Part shown: piece by piece, positions 6,865-7,129 of the stretch
Layout of the letters: every line of letters begins with the position of its first letter
Numbering within the stretch: the first letter of the stretch is position 1
Assembly: GCA_946619805.1 (NCBI GenBank)
Contig: CAMOMM010000049.1
Location: 1 to 7,129 of the forward strand
Length of the DNA stretch: 7,129 nucleotides
Source: an uncultured Bacillota bacterium
Lineage (GTDB): Bacteria > Bacillota_I > Bacilli_A > Erysipelotrichales > Erysipelotrichaceae
Direction of reading: 5' to 3'
Translations under genes and position numbers: made by a program
Notes under the pieces: model-generated
Database searches by the model: none
What the model saw: the letters and a program-made list of their open reading frames with translations, nothing else
What the model was told of the DNA's origin: nothing

Positions 6865-6900
6865 AAATGAAATACTTTTGATTTTCTATTCATTTCATTT
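6865..6900. repeat. AT-rich perfect 9-bp inverted repeat, possible operator
   Basis: AAATGAAAT (6865-6873) and ATTTCATTT (6892-6900) are exact reverse complements separated by 18 nt. The repeat sits 34-69 nt upstream of the presumed leader ORF start, within the likely promoter or early leader. A stem of this composition with an 18-nt loop would be weak in RNA, so a dimeric repressor or activator site is a better reading than a terminator. In AT-rich DNA a chance origin is possible. Confidence 0.4.
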
Positions 6901-6922
6901 TTTTTGGAAATCGTGTTTACAT

Positions 6923-6954
6923 ATTTTAAAGGACATTGACGGCAGTTTTGTCAT
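6923..6954 (-). promoter_or_regulatory. Weak candidate sigma-A promoter for the operon
   Basis: On the minus strand ATGACA (6954-6949) could be a -35 element. Behind it lie TTTAAA (6930-6925, 18-nt spacer) or TAAAAT (6928-6923, 20-nt spacer, five of six matches) as -10. This would place the transcript start near 6916, just upstream of the inverted repeat. A second weak pair, TTTCCA (6910-6905) and TAGAAA (6888-6883) with a 16-nt spacer, is an alternative. Neither is a good match. Confidence 0.25.
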
Positions 6955-6997
6955 AATAATCATAGAATACTGCGCTCCACATTTTTTGCGGTACAGT

Positions 6998-7089
6998 AAA
7001 GGAGGAAATCCGTGGCTCGCGGGTCAGCATCGTGGAGACATGCTGAGAATGTTTCAGATCCTCTGTGTCGGTCTGAAATGAGGCAGTAA
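6998..7089 (+). other. Strong plus-strand Shine-Dalgarno with a 25-codon GTG micro-ORF
   Basis: AAAGGAGG (6998-7005) lies six nt before GTG (7012), which opens 25 codons ending at TAA (7087-7089). The spacing is ideal, yet the peptide (beginning MARGSASWRH) resembles no family known to me and it overlaps two hairpins. TAGAAT (6963-6968) could be a -10 for a divergent plus transcript, but the nearest -35-like TTGACG (6936-6941) is 21 nt away, too far. The purine run may instead be part of a structured RNA. Confidence 0.2.
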
Positions 7090-7112
7090 GGCGGAGGCCG
7101 AGCTGCCAGAGC
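7015..7112. other. Cluster of three hairpins within a short closing stem, possible structured RNA
   Basis: Three hairpins follow one another. TCAGCAT (7024-7030) pairs with ATGCTGA (7040-7046). TTTCAGATC (7052-7060) pairs with GGTCTGAAA (7070-7078) with one G-U. GGCAG (7082-7086) pairs with CTGCC (7103-7107), with an inner GGC/GCC pairing. GCTC (7015-7018) and GAGC (7109-7112) could close all three into a multibranched junction. No T-run follows any of them, so they do not look like intrinsic terminators. I do not recognise a known RNA family, and either strand could be the transcribed one. Confidence 0.4.
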
Positions 7113-7129
7113 AAATCATAATGGCAAGC

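Larger units (their letters stand above)
6799..7129. other. 331-nt region upstream of the operon without a convincing protein gene
   Basis: This stretch holds the leader and presumed promoter of the minus-strand operon. Positions 6851-6930 are very AT-rich and carry an inverted repeat. Positions 6990-7129 are GC-richer and full of hairpins. Open frames here are short and have no protein-like composition. No tRNA, rRNA or recognised riboswitch consensus was found by eye on either strand. Confidence 0.7.

Noticed and set aside
6893..6905. T-rich run after an inverted repeat on the plus strand looked like an intrinsic terminator.
   Set aside because: The stem is almost all A-T with an 18-nt loop, too weak for a terminator, and no plus-strand gene ends before it.
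6906..6921. GGAAATCGTGTTTACA resembles a CcpA cre site, which would fit a sugar operon.
   Set aside because: It needs a two-nt insertion and several mismatches to fit the consensus, and only four of eight base pairs are symmetric about its centre.
6985..7000. Minus-strand TGTACCGC looked like part of a T-box antiterminator core (TGGNACCGCG).
   Set aside because: The essential TGG is TGT, and no terminator with a T-run follows.
7001..7020. GAGGAAATCC followed by GCTCGC resembles the conserved GAGGAAAGTCC region of bacterial RNase P RNA.
   Set aside because: One invariant G is missing, no clear P3 stem precedes it, and the following hairpins do not match the B-type RNase P layout that I know.
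6926..7114. 62-residue minus-strand open frame upstream of the operon.
   Set aside because: No good ribosome binding site, no protein-like motifs, and it runs through the hairpin cluster.

Overview
The window holds one compact gene cluster. All six protein genes lie on the minus strand and read right to left, with gaps of 12 nt or less or with short overlaps, so they look like a single operon. In transcription order they are: an alpha/beta-fold serine hydrolase (6798-5935), a sialate O-acetylesterase-type (SASA) SGNH esterase (5922-4390), a Nif3-like dinuclear-metal protein (4389-3523), a CE2-type SGNH esterase (3523-2435), a P-loop kinase of the uridine kinase/phosphoribulokinase type (2438-1512), and a GH13_18 sucrose-phosphorylase-like enzyme that runs off the left edge (1501 to beyond 1). 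The last gene has no stop codon in the window, so its C-terminus is missing.

The organism is probably a Bacillota. Ribosome binding sites are strong and canonical (AAAGGAGG, AAGGAGG, AGGAGG), start codons are ATG, genes are tightly packed, the coding regions have moderate GC and the promoter region is very AT-rich. The overall feel is of a gut Erysipelotrichia or related Firmicute, but no marker gene is present and that placement is a guess.

The genes suggest a cytoplasmic catabolic route. None of the three esterases has a visible signal peptide. Together they could strip different acyl groups from an imported acylated glucoside. The GH13_18 enzyme would then phosphorolyse the deacylated glucoside to alpha-glucose 1-phosphate, and the kinase could phosphorylate the released aglycone or a related metabolite. 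The role of the Nif3-like protein is unknown. No transporter or regulator lies in the window. The substrate cannot be read from sequence: sucrose is only one of several substrates known for GH13_18.

The right end (6799-7129) contains no convincing protein gene. Next to the operon it holds a five-codon in-frame upstream ORF with its own strong ribosome binding site, then an AT-rich stretch with a perfect 9-bp inverted repeat and weak promoter-like hexamers. The outermost ~120 nt carry three successive hairpins inside a short closing stem, which could be an unidentified structured RNA or leader.
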